DNA of 64,000 nucleotides from Galaxea fascicularis (Eukaryota; Cnidaria; Anthozoa; Scleractinia; Euphylliidae): NCBI GenBank assembly GCA_948470475.1, contig OX419338.1, positions 31,838,382 to 31,902,381 of the forward strand, read 5' to 3'. Shown piece by piece: positions 46,315 to 58,043 of this stretch (position 1 is its first letter; each line of letters starts with the position of its first letter). The notes under the pieces were generated by a model. It saw only the letters and a program-made list of their open reading frames with translations, ran no database searches and was not told where the DNA came from. The position numbers and the translations under genes were made by a program.

Positions 46315-47284
46315 GTTTATTGAACTCTCTTGCAGTAACTTACTGAATTAACGAGTTATAATACAATGAATACTTAATAAAATCAGCTATGATAATTTCT
46401 GTATACAATAAGTGAAAATTATATACACCACACCGGAACATGCATAATAATTGTTAAAAATAATTAAAAGTGAAAAAGTCTTCGGTGCGCTTCGTTCTAG
46501 AGGTAGTAACGTTTTTACAAAAGTACAGCTGGTCTGATTTATGCCTTAAGGTGTAGGGACAGGTATCGTCTAGGCGTCTTGGTAGAAGAAGTACAAAACG
46601 ACACAGCAGAGGGCAGCCGAACAGTTTTAACGTACACAAGTATCAGCGATATTTTGCATATTGATTAGTCAAAATCACTTCTTGTTTTACGGATGAATTC
46701 AATTCAGTTTAGGTGAAAGGTGTACAGCAAAATTTTTAAAGCACATATGATTTATTTATTTATTCGACGAAGAATATTCTTGAAGAAACAAACGCAAACG
46801 AGCAGTCCATAAAACATGGTTGTTCGTGATTATTCTAATTACTTGAAATCTTCAGTTTAGTTTTTTCTAATGTAGCGTTAAATATGTAGTGACGCCTATC
46901 AACGAGACTGTAATCGTGGCAAGGTTCTTGGAAGTTGATCGAATTGAAAGCCCTTTCATACTGTACTTAACAAGAATGGCAACTGAAATTGAAACAAAAA
47001 AGCACTCTTCGTTGTCTTATAGGGTTATAACTTGCTTCAAAGATATAGCGATTACCAAGGAGACAAAAATGCAAACCAACCTTTCCCACTGTAGATTTTT
47101 TCCTTTTCGAGAGACAACATTTAAATGATGTCAATCCGCAAAAACAACCACGATCTTTCTCAGACGATCGCCTCTGTTTGCCAAAATCATTTTTTAGGGG
47201 ACTCGCTCCAACAAACTCTAGCGAAAGCGCTAGGATTAAAATCATGACGAAAATCAGAGAGGGCAAAAGGTGTGGTCGAAACAT
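44936..47284 (-). CDS. Candidate secreted Cys-rich peptide precursor with repeated Cys modules (3' end not resolved)
   Basis: Exon A (47284-47081, 68 codons) starts at an ATG with A at -3 and encodes a signal peptide (HLLPSLIFVMILILALSLEF, likely cut at VGA|SP). A basic stretch and the module CFCGLTSFKCC followed by KRKK come next; the exon ends at a weak donor (AAG|GTTGGT). Exon B (46202-46035, 56 codons) follows a very good acceptor (tgtgtttttgttgttag). It encodes a Lys-Arg site, the module CICGITSFACC, and ends at a strong donor (ATG|GTAAGT). Exon C (45017-44936) adds CKNTQTTSC and ends at GTAAGA in phase 1. A, B and C are all phase-compatible, so they could form one precursor with two CxCGxTSFxCC modules on separate exons; alternatively A and B are tandem paralogues. 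The last exon was not found. I know no named family with this motif. Roles as an antimicrobial, venom or signalling peptide are all possible. Confidence 0.5.
46255..46312. repeat. ATA microsatellite
   Basis: About 19 uninterrupted ata/taa units. It lies at the end of a LINE-like 3' fragment, in the putative intron between exons A and B of the Cys-rich precursor. Confidence 0.85.
46316..46640 (-). repeat. Possible LINE 3' fragment
   Basis: A minus-strand frame (46639-46454) contains CPYTLRHKSDQ, reminiscent of the C-terminal NLRHKSD motif of some LINEs. It is followed by non-coding sequence and ends in the (ATA)n run, like a LINE tail. The evidence is weak. Confidence 0.35.
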
Positions 47285-47309
47285 TTTAAGATTCTTGACC
47301 ACCAATTGT

Positions 47310-48720
47310 CACGAAAAGTAATTGAAAGAGACACTTTCAGTTCTAAAGGACACACCACCGTTTATATCTGCTTTAAAATGCTAAAGGCAGGTGTTTTTAC
47401 GGTGTCACGGAAGCTAAATCACGTGGGAGGAGTTCGTCCTGTTTTTTGATTTTCTTCAAACTTCGACATTCGCTTCAATTCCTAGCCAGGGGGGCGTTAT
47501 GGAACGTTATGACGTCTGATCTAAGGACATTGAATGCATCGTTCAATCAATAAATCACAATGATTTAGTATTGATCTCTTGACCTTTTTCGATGCTGTTT
47601 TCAATTTTTGGAGTACCCCTGTTATAGTTTGCTTTTGCAATTACGCCTTATAAAACGCCTACGAAAGTTTAGCTGGAGATACTTAAAGATCAATAAGTTT
47701 CTCTTAACGTTTAGAAATAGCTTTAATTCCAAGATGTATTTACTTTAATTGAAGAGCTTTCTCGAATATGTGTAAAAAATTACCTTGCGCCTTGATCTAG
47801 TGGAAATTTCTCTATCCCAGTTTTGTGTTTGAACTGTTACAGCAAACTTGACCGTTGGCTCGAGTTTCAGTGCTTCATCGTTAAAAGGCAAAGGCGATAA
47901 GAAAATTACCTACTGTCGCACGTAATTAATGTTAATAACGTGGGCCCACTGTCTGTACCGCTCACTGTGCCAGGATCTGGCGCGCGACCTCGACGTAATT
48001 TTCGGAGAGGCTCAATACGGATGGTTTGATTTATTTTGCCTCAAGCAAATAAATAATTATCATGGTCAGATCGTCCATTGATCATTTCGCGAAAAGCATG
48101 AACAAAGGGAAAGCATGGAACATCAGGCATCCGATAGGCCACCATTTTTTTACTTGTTGTGGGAAGTTTGTACAATAAAAAAGGCGTATTCCTGTTGCTA
48201 GTTGGCGAGGATGAAGAACGATGGAATATTGCGATTTAACTGCAATTCGTAAGATTTTGATTGCCCGTTAGGTTTTTTTTTTCCATATTGTTCTGAATGG
48301 CCTTTAAAGTGGTTTTTCCAGATGTTCGCATTTAGTAAATTGGAAATACACAGACAACAAGACGGCAAAAACGAAACGATTTAATTTACCAAATGGTAAT
48401 TTACTATGATAAACAAAAACTCTTTAAATAAAAGACGACAGAGAATTCGATGGAGTAAACGAAAAACATAGAGTAAAAAAAGAGCTATTTGATACCAATA
48501 CGTTGGTATTCAATACTGGTTGTCGTAAATCTCTATTTGCGGTGATTCACCTTTTGTTTAATGCACAGCGTTTAGATCACACTGACTTTAATGTGTTTAA
48601 TGTTTCCTCTTAGATTTACATATCGATAAATTATTTTTGACTGGTAGGGGAAGGGACAAAATTGGGTGGGACAATTTTCCCCAAACTCTTCGTGCAATTG
48701 TCTTTATATGTTGGTTTTTT
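47310..48720. other. Intergenic, no gene recognised
   Basis: The presumed 5' flank of the Cys-rich precursor gene. No coding potential worth calling. Confidence 0.3.
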
Positions 48721-48726
48721 TTTTAA

Positions 48727-49471
48727 GTGAATCAGTGAATTTGGTGATTTTGGTAACAAAAAGTGAGCATTTTCGGCGAACTTGCAGGGCCTTTGCTTTC
48801 ATCTATGTAAGTGGCTAACTTCAAATTCTGAAGGCAGTTTTTTAAAGGTTCACCCAGGGATATTATTTTTCTATGAGGTGAAGACAAAAAGGTAATGCAT
48901 GACTCAACTCTGGGTATCAACGGAGTCTGAGAGTGGATGGGAGTGTTTCTTTATCGCTGTCAGGATGAAGAATTAAAGCAACGATCTCCTAATTTCTTAT
49001 TGGCGAAAATGTTGTAACACCAAACAGTAATTTTGAAGCACGATCGGTAATCAAGCTCTATTTGATATTCCATGTTATATGTTGTTTCTTTTAAGTAAAT
49101 GACCTGCTCATGCCGAGAACACATGTGAATCAGTGAATTTGGTGATTTTGGTGACAAAAAGTGAACATTTTCGACGAACTTGCAGGGCTTTTGCTTTCAT
49201 CTATGTAAGTGGCTAACTTCAAATTCTGAAGGCAGTTTTTTAAAGGTTCACCCAGGGATATTATTTTTCTATGAGGTGAAGACAAAAAGGTAATGCATGA
49301 CTCAACTCTGGGTATCAACGGAGTCCGAGAGTACATGAGAGTCTTTCTTTATCGCTACTAAGATGAAAAATAAAGCAAAGGTCTCCAAATTTCTTATTGG
49401 CGAAAATGTTGTAACACTAAACAGTAATTTTGAACCACGATCGGTAATCAAGTTCTATTTTATATTCCATG
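48727..49471. repeat. Direct tandem duplication, period 398 bp
   Basis: 48727-49073 and 49125-49471 are nearly identical (about 347 bases each), separated by a 51-base stretch. The differences are scattered substitutions and small indels. Minus-strand open frames of about 60 codons occur in both copies (containing RKIISLGEPLKNCLQNLKLA), but there is no domain and the substitutions show no coding bias. Recent local duplication of unknown sequence. Confidence 0.8.
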
Positions 49472-49479
49472 ACGCAAAA

Positions 49480-52400
49480 AAACAGTTTTAATGGATTTCT
49501 AAAAACCACCATGGCCTCTATCCTTTTTCCGGAGTGCGGCCACCCGAAAGGAACCTAAAACTTCAACATTATAAATTGTTTTTCTTCTTTTTTGACCAAT
49601 TATGCAAACAAACTTCTCGGTGTAAATTAACTGATGGAGGATTTCGTGTAAGACGGAGCCAAAAAATGTGCGAAACGAATGCGGAATGGACGTAAATTGA
49701 GGATTTTGTTTTGATGTCATTTACAAATTAGTTTGATTCATCTGAAAAAAAATTGACGAAACAAAACAGCAAGAACGAGTTTTCCCTTCATGTGATCATT
49801 ATCTATGTTTATACGGTAGCGTTATGTTGATCATTTTAGTGTACTAACAGATTCTTCGCTCCAAATTACTTGTTCACGACGATTTAAATGTATAGTGAGA
49901 GTAAAAGTATAGCGTTGAGACGAAATTTAAGTAAGGTACAAGCAGATGTTTTGCAATCTCAAAATACAGGTAAATTGAGGATGGAGTTTTGCTATCTGTA
50001 GGAAATCACCCTGCATTCAATCCTATACATAAGTTATTTACAATAGACAACGAAACAAAAAAGCCATGACACGATGGTTTCGATGAGTAGGCAGATTTTT
50101 CCTCTTTTACCCTGGTCATGTTTCTTCATAGTGTTATGCATGTTACCTCTTTTGTATGCTTTTGTGCGCGCATGAATATAGAGAGGTTTCACGTTGAACG
50201 TCATTGCCCGATAGCGGTGACAATGCACTTCTATGTGACTATATCGTGCAAACGCGAAAACGTAAAAGATAAACTGCTCAGTTATCACTTCATTGACGAT
50301 AGTAAACACTTTCATGACATTAACAACACGGAAGTTTACATGTTTTGCCTTAGTTTTGAAAAAAGTAATCGCTATTCATATACACAAGGGCATTATCAAA
50401 AATTACCCAATATCAAAACTGCGAGATTTTAATTTCCACGAGGACTTCATTGGTAGCACAGGGAAGGCAAAAATCCGATATGGAAAGGTGGTTATTCAGA
50501 GAAATACAGAATTCACCAGAATTCACTTCTCGCTTTTATCTCCTATGTGTGCCAGGACATTTTGAACTCTCTTAGACAAAATATTTGGATCTAACTTGCG
50601 GTCTATCGTTTTTTTGTTTCATTATCGAAAAAAGGCAGCGCAGCGGATTATAAAATCTTGCACAAACATGCATACATATCCGCACGTGTTGGTTAAAATT
50701 GTCGATGCGAACTCACTTAAATGTGACAATGAATTTAAACACTTTGAAAATTTGAAAAGAATTAGCAATAAAAGGTGAGCGACTTTTTGAATTAAAAAAG
50801 AGTCATAATAAGTCAATAAAAATTCAAGCAAACCGCTTATAATTAAATTGGTATAGGACGTTAGAAAAAGCTCGAACGCCACATCATTACGTTAACAAGG
50901 CACTTTTACTTGCATATACCACAGTGAAATCAAACACTAGATGTCTACTTGTACTCATTTTTTTAGATGAGAAAGAATCCAAGCTTAATCGAACATTTAT
51001 CCTCTATGAAGGGTCACTTTAAATCTGAAGGCAACGCACTGGTTTATTGATGCTTCATTTGATGTTTAAGCGAGATTTTGTGGCGAACCACACTGGTCAA
51101 AAAGAATGGCATGTAATAGGAGATATTTTAGTAAAATACAGTTACGTTTGCCGTTTTCTTTTGATCTTTTAACTCTTTGTTGTCAAAGTTTTCTTGAACC
51201 ATTTCTGAAATTTTCTGAGTGTCAGCGATCGAGACGATCTGGTGATTCCTTATTTGGCGTTACCTTGGTGATTTTCGCTGATCTTGAGCACTGAAGGCTC
51301 TCTTGTTTTTGTCACGCTGGTCACGCTAGCTGTTGCTTGTTTTCAAGCGAGCACTCGGCGTGAAATTTGGTATTAAAGTATGCGACTTATAAGTGTTTTT
51401 TCGAGCCATTTTCCGCTTCAGAAGCCCCTAGCCTGGCATCATCAAGCTGGTTTGGGGGTAGAGGCAATCCTCTGAAAGAAACCAGAGGTGAAAAACAATT
51501 TCACAGCGATTTAGCCGCCACGAGTGTGTCGCCGAGTCATGACGGTTGAAGAGTGAGGTTGTCTTTCTGGCCTTTCTGAGGATGGATTCCAGGACCTAGC
51601 GTGGCAATTTTGGCTTGTTTTGACTTCTAAATAATGCAATCAGTACAATATTTCGCCAGCAGGACCTATGAAACAGAAATTGGCGGACTTCCATGTCGCC
51701 GTTATCAAGGAATTACCCAGAATTCATTTCGCTCGTGACGACGAACCTTTCGGATGAGTGGGGATAGCTCTTCTTCAACAGCTTTTCCTCGGCGTGCTAA
51801 ACAAGTGAGCAGAAAAATGTGGCAGAGAATTAAAGTGCTGGAGCTGAACTTTACTGCAAATGTCGTTTTTGGGCACCAGGAGGAGTTTTTGTATCGAAAA
51901 CTTAAAGACAAAAATAGTATATTTTGGTGTTGTCTGAGGACGTTCACTTCGGACAGTTTGGGTTTTGTAGGGAACCAAACAGTCATGTTCAATGAAAATC
52001 GGCCATGGTAGCGCATTTATGGGGTGTTAAAATTCAAAGCACTAACCATTTCAAAGTATCAATGCCTCATTTCAACTTTCCAATCCTTAAAGAGTAACCA
52101 TGCATCTGTAGAATGTACTGGTCCATATGGGCCAAGACATTAAACGGCCTGACAAGAAAGGTTTAAAATCATATTAGTTTACCGAGATCTCAATATTTAA
52201 AATATAAAACATTTTCTTCATATTTTGCGGGAGCCTTATTTTGTGAGATATTTACTTAGTTATCAGTGGGTTTGTGAAAAAACACCAAGTATGATGAAGC
52301 TTTCGCCCACTGTTGCTGAAATGTCAGAGTGTAAGGTAGTGCTTTTCATTACTGGATACTGAATTCGATGACTTGGCCTGGCTTCACTTTATACCTTTCT

Positions 52401-53240
52401 GTAAAATATTCAAAGAATTGTGCACGCTATGAGTGCATTATATCTCCGATCTGAATGCACGTGCCAACGTTATGAGCGTGCAATTGTGGAGTAAAAATGT
52501 TCGCAGTCTACGTCACAATCGGTGTTGCGCACGAAATTCGTGGGACAAGTTATGAAGGAAATGACGTACAAACAATAAAAATAGATGTGATTCAAACAAT
52601 ATTTAAAATTATTTGGAACATGAACACAGAAGTTGGGGGTCAGAGTGTCAAACAATTTCATCAACAGAGTTCCGGCATGAAAGCTCGCTCAAATCTCGGG
52701 GACATTTTATAAAAGAAATAAAAGGAACTTGTTCCTCGTACATTAGCATTTTAGATTTCTTCTTAGGAATTTTGGAAATCCTCACATGCATTCTTATTTC
52801 GACTAAAATGCAGCACATCAATAAACCTGAAAAGTGTATAATTCCGGCTTATTTATACTTTGTTGTTGCCATGGAAACATTAAGTGTGTGGTGGGTTTGT
52901 TGGGATAAATTAAACGTCAAAGTACACGTTGGAGGATCGTCACCCCCTCCCTGTCCGGCCCTTCTGTCACTCTGTCAGACTACGAAAACGAGAAAATGAG
53001 AAAAAGCATCATCGTATACTGCTCTTTATTATTATACAACACAAGGTGGTCTTCGTCATTCAAATAATTATAATTATTTGCTCCAATGTCAGGAATCCGG
53101 GTAACTGCGTATCTACTCCTCCCCTAACCCAACACTCCCCTAATAAGTTAAGTTGAATTGATGTTAATGTTGGGTTAGGGTAGGGGTAAGTGCGCAGTTG
53201 CCCAGATACCGACATTGATGTAGTATTTTTATTACTGTGT
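49480..53240. other. Intergenic, no gene recognised
   Basis: Short open frames on both strands (for example 50118-50432, 51754-52011 and 52613-52999, all +) without recognisable domains. 51300-52010 has the look of an old dispersed repeat, but I cannot name it. A near-perfect RFX X-box lies at 52864-52877. Confidence 0.3.
52864..52877. promoter_or_regulatory. RFX-type X-box motif
   Basis: gttgccatggaaac matches the X-box consensus closely. No gene start is recognised next to it. Confidence 0.2.
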
Positions 53241-53249
53241 TTTATTATA

Positions 53250-53990
53250 AGTTTATTTATTTATTTATTTACTTATTATTTATTTAACTTTATTTGGACA
53301 CAGTAAATTCATCAGTACAAGAACAGAAATTAATCTAATATAATCAAATATAATCTAAACTATTATAACTAACACCTTAAAAATAAGCAACTTGAAAATA
53401 ATCTGAGACTAAAAAACAATGTATTTCATGAATGCCGTGTGTCCAAAAATACGTGGGTCACTGGAAAGGATAGTTTACGTTGAGCTGATGACAGAAGTCA
53501 GTTAGTGATTCTGCCTGCCGTAAATCAGAGGGTAGGCTGTTCCAAAGTACCGCACCACTATAGCTAAAGCTCTTCTTCAAAAAGTTATTACGGGGCATTG
53601 GAACAGCTAGCTTGTTCACGGAGTCCCTCAGTATATATTCAGTTATGTCAGAACGGTTGACAAATAGCTCGCTCAGATACTCAGGTGTCAGGCCATTTAA
53701 CGATTTATAGACTATTACAACTTTCTGCATTTGTCGCTGAGTACTTAGTTTTCTCCACCCAAGTTTTTAAACCTTTAACATTAGTGTCGTAACTGGAAGA
53801 GGTTAAAATGCGAGCAGCACGGTTTTGTAACTTCTGAAGTTTATTAGAAAGAGTCATATTGCAGATTCCCCGGTACAATGCTGCAATAGACAGTGTGGCT
53901 GCACCAAGGCGTTAACAATAAACTGAAGAGTTTCGTGGGGGACGGAGGGGCGGATTCGTTTGAGAGCTCCATACCTGAGGCAATTTTTTT
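53250..53990 (-). pseudogene. 5'-truncated LINE, C-terminal part and 3' tail
   Basis: The minus-strand frame 53730-53458 encodes a LINE-typical end (VIVYKSLNGLTPEYLSELF and SFSYSGAVLWNSLPSDLRQA). Upstream, to about 53900, the related NKLQKLQNRAARILTSSSYD segment is present in a shifted frame. The element ends in a TTTA-repeat tail on the plus strand (53254-53281). Dead by truncation. Confidence 0.8.
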
Positions 53991-54388
53991 TACAGGTTTC
54001 TTTTATGCATTTTTACAAATGTACATTTTGAGAGGATTGAATTCTGTACATCAAACTAAATAAAAGGTTTTAAAGTTGCATTCCATGCGTTTTGACGAGT
54101 CGACTAGTTCCCAGCTTGAGCGTATCATTGAAACATTCAGCGACACCGAGGTTTCTCTTTCTCCTGGAGACGACTGAGAAAGCGCAAGATCCTCTCACTT
54201 ACACGTACAACTTTCGCCGAACTTGCATCCGATTTACTGTAAAGAAATACGTAACCATACATTGCCATGACTCAACACCGTGGAAAACGGACGTCAGAGA
54301 GAAAGTGATTTCTCACGGTTGTTCTAAGCCACAACAGACGATGATCAGCTATTGTATAAATTTGTGCTCTGGGTGTCTCCATAGTAGC

Positions 54389-54406
54389 GGGGGGGGGGGG
54401 GGGGGG
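54389..54406. repeat. Poly-G run of about 18
   Basis: An uninterrupted G tract near the 3' flank of opsin 2; may form a G-quadruplex and is a likely sequencing or assembly weak point. Confidence 0.75.
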
Positions 54407-54790
54407 AGGGGAGAATAAACGCTATGGCGGACTTACGTTGATCAACCTTTTTCTCGCCTCTCACTTTTCTCTCAACTTTTTTTGTTTCAGGTCTCGAGTG
54501 GCGTAACTAGGCCTGGACTCGAAGGAACTACGTCATTTTTTCTCTATACAGATCGCCTGTAGTTGTGCCAACAAGTGTTAAGAAGTTTAGGTAACTGTTT
54601 AGGACAAATGTAAGCCATTCTTTTGTTAACGAAAACTTTTGGTTAATTGGGAAGTTCCAAGTTCCATTGACGGTGTTGTGGTCAGATACCGGTCTGTACA
54701 GGACGTCGAGCACTTTCTTGGTGTTGCCGTGTGTAATTTGGGCTTCGTTAAATTATCGACGCCAACCTTAATTGCTTCAAAGTAATTTCC

Positions 54791-55831
54791 TTACAGAGGG
54801 AGTTCCTCAACTGATGTGGAGTTGTTATACGTTCTGCTGATTCTGGAGGAGATAACAAAGCCTGCTGTACTCGCCCGACTGAATGGCTGAACGACATTTC
54901 GATCCCGGTGTCGTTGCCACATTTTTATTAAGCTCTCGCGAAATGATTTGTAGCTGAAAAAGTAGATAATCGGGTTATACAAAGAAGCTGTCTTTGCCAC
55001 TAGCGCGGGGATGGCTTCCAGGATAGTCGGGAGGGCTTTGGCGGATCCGAAAGCTGCGTAAAAAGACACGATGGCGTACGGAGTCCACGCGAAAAAGAAC
55101 CCGCCAACCATAATGATACCAATTTTTGCCATCTTCCACGAAGCTTGAACAGTTTCCAGAGTGGCCGCGGCGTTCACTCCCCAAATCTTTTGAGCATTTT
55201 TTGTCATGTAACTAACGCTCTTGAACATGAAGGTGTAGCAAGCAACGATAATCGCTAAAGGAACAAAGTAAAAAAAGATGAACAAACAGATTATGTATGA
55301 CATATTGTTTGAGCTGCTTGACTGCCATCGAATGGAACAGGCGATGCTACCAGCTTCAGGGCCAAACTCGGACCAACCTATCAAAGGGAACAGGCTCCAG
55401 ATGAGGGAAAAGGCCCACAAGCAGGCGATGACCACCAGTACGGTGCTCATTGAATGATTGGCTTTCATTGGCCGAGAGATCACCAGATACCTGTCCAGCG
55501 CAAATGTTGCATGGTGTAACATGTTGCTCAAGCCAAGTAAGCAGGTAAAGAACGCGTAGAAGTTACAGGAATTCGCATTGAATGACCACTCTTGAGACAG
55601 GTTCGCGACACCACCCATTATGTCTGGTACCACACCCATTAGCCAATCAGAGACGGCTATGCTAACGATAATAAGATTCGCGGGAAACAGGAGCGAGCGG
55701 TCCAGGATGAAGGTGAGGAGGACGATCGAGTTGAGTGTAAATGACGCAAAAGACAAGAAGAAGTAAATGAAGGCGATGGCATAGTGAACTGATGGAGTGA
55801 AGACCGTTGGAGTGTCAGACGCTTCCTCCAT
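54791..55831 (-). CDS. Opsin 2 (cnidarian-type opsin), single exon
   Basis: A 346-residue seven-helix receptor starting at ATG 55831. It has the retinal-binding Lys at residue 280 (PALVAKTASLYNP), NPIIY at 286-290, AWTP in helix 6, and the Cys89-Cys165 disulfide pair. Glu159, six residues before Cys165, aligns with Glu181, and Tyr92 sits at the Glu113 position. Unlike opsin 1, its helix-3 motif is a canonical Asp-Arg-Tyr (113-115). Its C-tail (from about 305) is longer and Ser/Thr-rich, suitable for kinase and arrestin control. No intron interrupts the coding region. A likely 5' UTR acceptor (ttttaccttag, exon from 55897) lies upstream. Opsins activate G proteins on light absorption at the plasma membrane; the G-protein class here is unknown. 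The opsin family is certain; the anthozoan subgroup needs a tree. Confidence 0.93.
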   Translation of the reverse strand: MEEASDTPTVFTPSVHYAIAFIYFFLSFASFTLNSIVLLTFILDRSLLFPANLIIVSIAVSDWLMGVVPDIMGGVANLSQEWSFNANSCNFYAFFTCLLGLSNMLHHATFALDRYLVISRPMKANHSMSTVLVVIACLWAFSLIWSLFPLIGWSEFGPEAGSIACSIRWQSSSSNNMSYIICLFIFFYFVPLAIIVACYTFMFKSVSYMTKNAQKIWGVNAAATLETVQASWKMAKIGIIMVGGFFFAWTPYAIVSFYAAFGSAKALPTILEAIPALVAKTASLYNPIIYFFSYKSFRESLIKMWQRHRDRNVVQPFSRASTAGFVISSRISRTYNNSTSVEELPL

Positions 55832-55897
55832 TTGGTTGACTGCCGTTCAGAGTTACTTTGTGACCAGATAATAAACCTCTTTCCCTCCTTTTCGATC
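55832..55897 (-). promoter_or_regulatory. Putative 5' UTR exon of opsin 2
   Basis: The acceptor aaaatttttaccttag ends at 55898 on the minus strand, giving a 66-base leader directly before the ATG. The donor exon was not found. Confidence 0.35.
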
Positions 55898-56554
55898 CTA
55901 AGGTAAAAATTTTCAAAAGATCTGGGTAAGAATAATTTTACGGAATGAGTTTTGTGTTTGCAATTACCTTGTACACTGCTTCTAAAACTTGGAACTCTCT
56001 CTCTCTCTCAGACGGGCTTAGGTCAATGACTAATATCAAATTATTTAGACAAGAAGTGCGGAAATTTCATCTTTCGGATAACTCTTTCCCCTAATTACAC
56101 ATCTACATATCATTTGTTTCTTTCTTGGCACATTAGCATGTATTTTTCTAGAGGCCTAAACACCCATTCTCAGCTAAAGTGCCCAATTCCCGTGGGCACC
56201 TGTCTCATATCTTTGCTTAAGTAATACTTTGTGGTTATGATGCTGGCAATTAACTGACACTTCTTATTTAAAAGTTTGGTTTCTTTGGAATAAGAAAATA
56301 CCTTTATGTGAAAGTAGAAAGCCAATGATTCGGTTTTAGAGATTAGCAAAAGTGTCTAGTAAGAGTAAAATGTGCTGTCCCAAGCCAACTCTTGTTAAAA
56401 TGAAGTGAAATATCTTAAATTGTGCATCTATATGTGAACCATAAGATATTCATGTCAATACCAGGTACAAATATGTTGTCAAAAATAATTAAGAGGGAAG
56501 AAAAGGGCCTCTTGTCTTATTAACGAGGAGAAAATTGTCCTGTCTCACGATTTT

Positions 56555-58043
56555 GTAACTTACGTTACTTTGTAACTTTGACTTGATGATATAACTCTGG
56601 AATTGTTTTATGATTATTTAAATCAAGGTCTCCTTGCTTCAATTTCAGTATACTTTCTAGAAACATAGCTGGTAAAGCACTACTTTTAATACTTGAGTCA
56701 AAACAATGTCTTTTCTCCGGAGCATCTTTACGTCGCTTTTGTGACAACGTATGTTACATTTTCTGGGTTTCACCCTCTATCTGCTGAACAAAGAACTTGT
56801 GATTTACATTGGCGCTTATCACTTTGAGTTCCTTCGGGTCAATCTACACGGTAAACGTGTTTAGTGCAGTCTCGGAAAAACAGATTTAGAGAAATGTGGT
56901 AACGTATGTTACCAACCTTGTAACGTACGTTACCAAAGTGTGACAACTCAAAAATCACGTGTTTGTCAAGCTTCAGATCAACGGTCGCACGCAGTTGACA
57001 TTTCTACTAAATTGTGAAATGCCACAAGGTCTTTTCGCGAGAATTTACTTACAGATCGAGGTCCTGTTGACTACTAGAAGGAAAAACATTTATCGTATCT
57101 GCACCCGCTCACTCACTCAAGTGGAGATCTCATGTCGTTTTGTAAGCAAAAAGCTTATATTTAAGCATAGTATTCTGTGTTAGCAATCCCTTCATTAAAA
57201 AGTACTTTAGGTCTTCAAAGAAGAATTTAGTTTCCTTTTTGACGGTCACTTTTAAAGACGTTTCTCGGTAACGTAAGTTACCTGAAAATTTAAGAGTCAT
57301 GATATCATAGAAAATTTGGCAGGGTAATCTCCCAAAAAAGAGATTAGCTAGCAAAACGACCTTTTATTTTCCTTGTGAAGATATCTAAGCAGGAATACCT
57401 ATCAGGACTACAAGGTTTCTGGCTATTTCCACCGCCGATCCGGGTCAGTGAAAAGGAGGAGAGCTGAAATTTGGGTGGACTACGCAAACATTCTCTGTAT
57501 CCTTGAGGCGCCCATCCAATGTGGAAGATCCTGAAAAAGGCTGTTTACCTTGTCTTTAGCTACGCTTCGGCAATTTCAAGAACAATTTTTTTGCTTGGCC
57601 AAAGTAACAGTTTTTGGTAATCATGACGACGACAGTATTAAGACTGAGTCATACAATATGTTCAACAAATTGCGTTGTAACTTACGTTCCAGTTAATTTT
57701 TTAACATTTTAAATACAACTTCACGCCAAGAAAATGGAAAATATATGCCCTTATGACATGTTTTATGATGTTTGCTGCAACGAGAGTTAAGCAATTTTTT
57801 GTCCAAACGATATATGTATAACCGAATAGTGATTTTAATGAATTTTGTTTTCAAGCAGCAGATTTATGAATTAAATTTAATATTTTCCCTAGTGTACCGG
57901 CTAAATATTTTCAAAGTAGTAGGATATCGTAATGTTAATGTTCTTTAAACAACTCTCGACCACAAAATTTGTTCGTTAATGGGAATTACGGAGTTATTAT
58001 TCTCGGTAACATACGTTACCCTAACATGTGTAACTTACGTTAC
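56555..58043. promoter_or_regulatory. Cluster of eight palindromic GTAACNTANGTTAC motifs
   Basis: 14-mers at 56555, 56744, 56899, 56920, 57268, 57677, 58006 and 58030. Examples are gtaacgtatgttac, gtaacgtacgttac, gtaacgtaagttac, gtaacatacgttac and gtaacttacgttac. Six fit GTAACNTANGTTAC fully and two carry a change at one end. The intervening DNA is not repeated. Several contain TACGTA or ACGT cores as bound by bZIP factors. The cluster lies 0.7-2.2 kb upstream of the opsin 2 start codon. Confidence 0.6.

Noticed and set aside
11838..47284. Homology between the CGMSLIC ring of the 11.8-kb gene and the CGLTSFKC modules at 46-47 kb
   Set aside because: Similar look and both have A|SP signal cleavage, but the Cys spacing differs by one and the flanks do not align; treated as separate genes.
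48732..49336. Two near-identical 60-codon frames as paralogous exons
   Set aside because: The duplication covers flanking non-coding DNA equally and the differences show no bias to silent sites.
51754..52011. 85-codon open frame starting MSGDSSSSTAFPRRAKQ
   Set aside because: No domain, no supported splice sites, and the surrounding DNA looks like an old repeat; not called as a gene.
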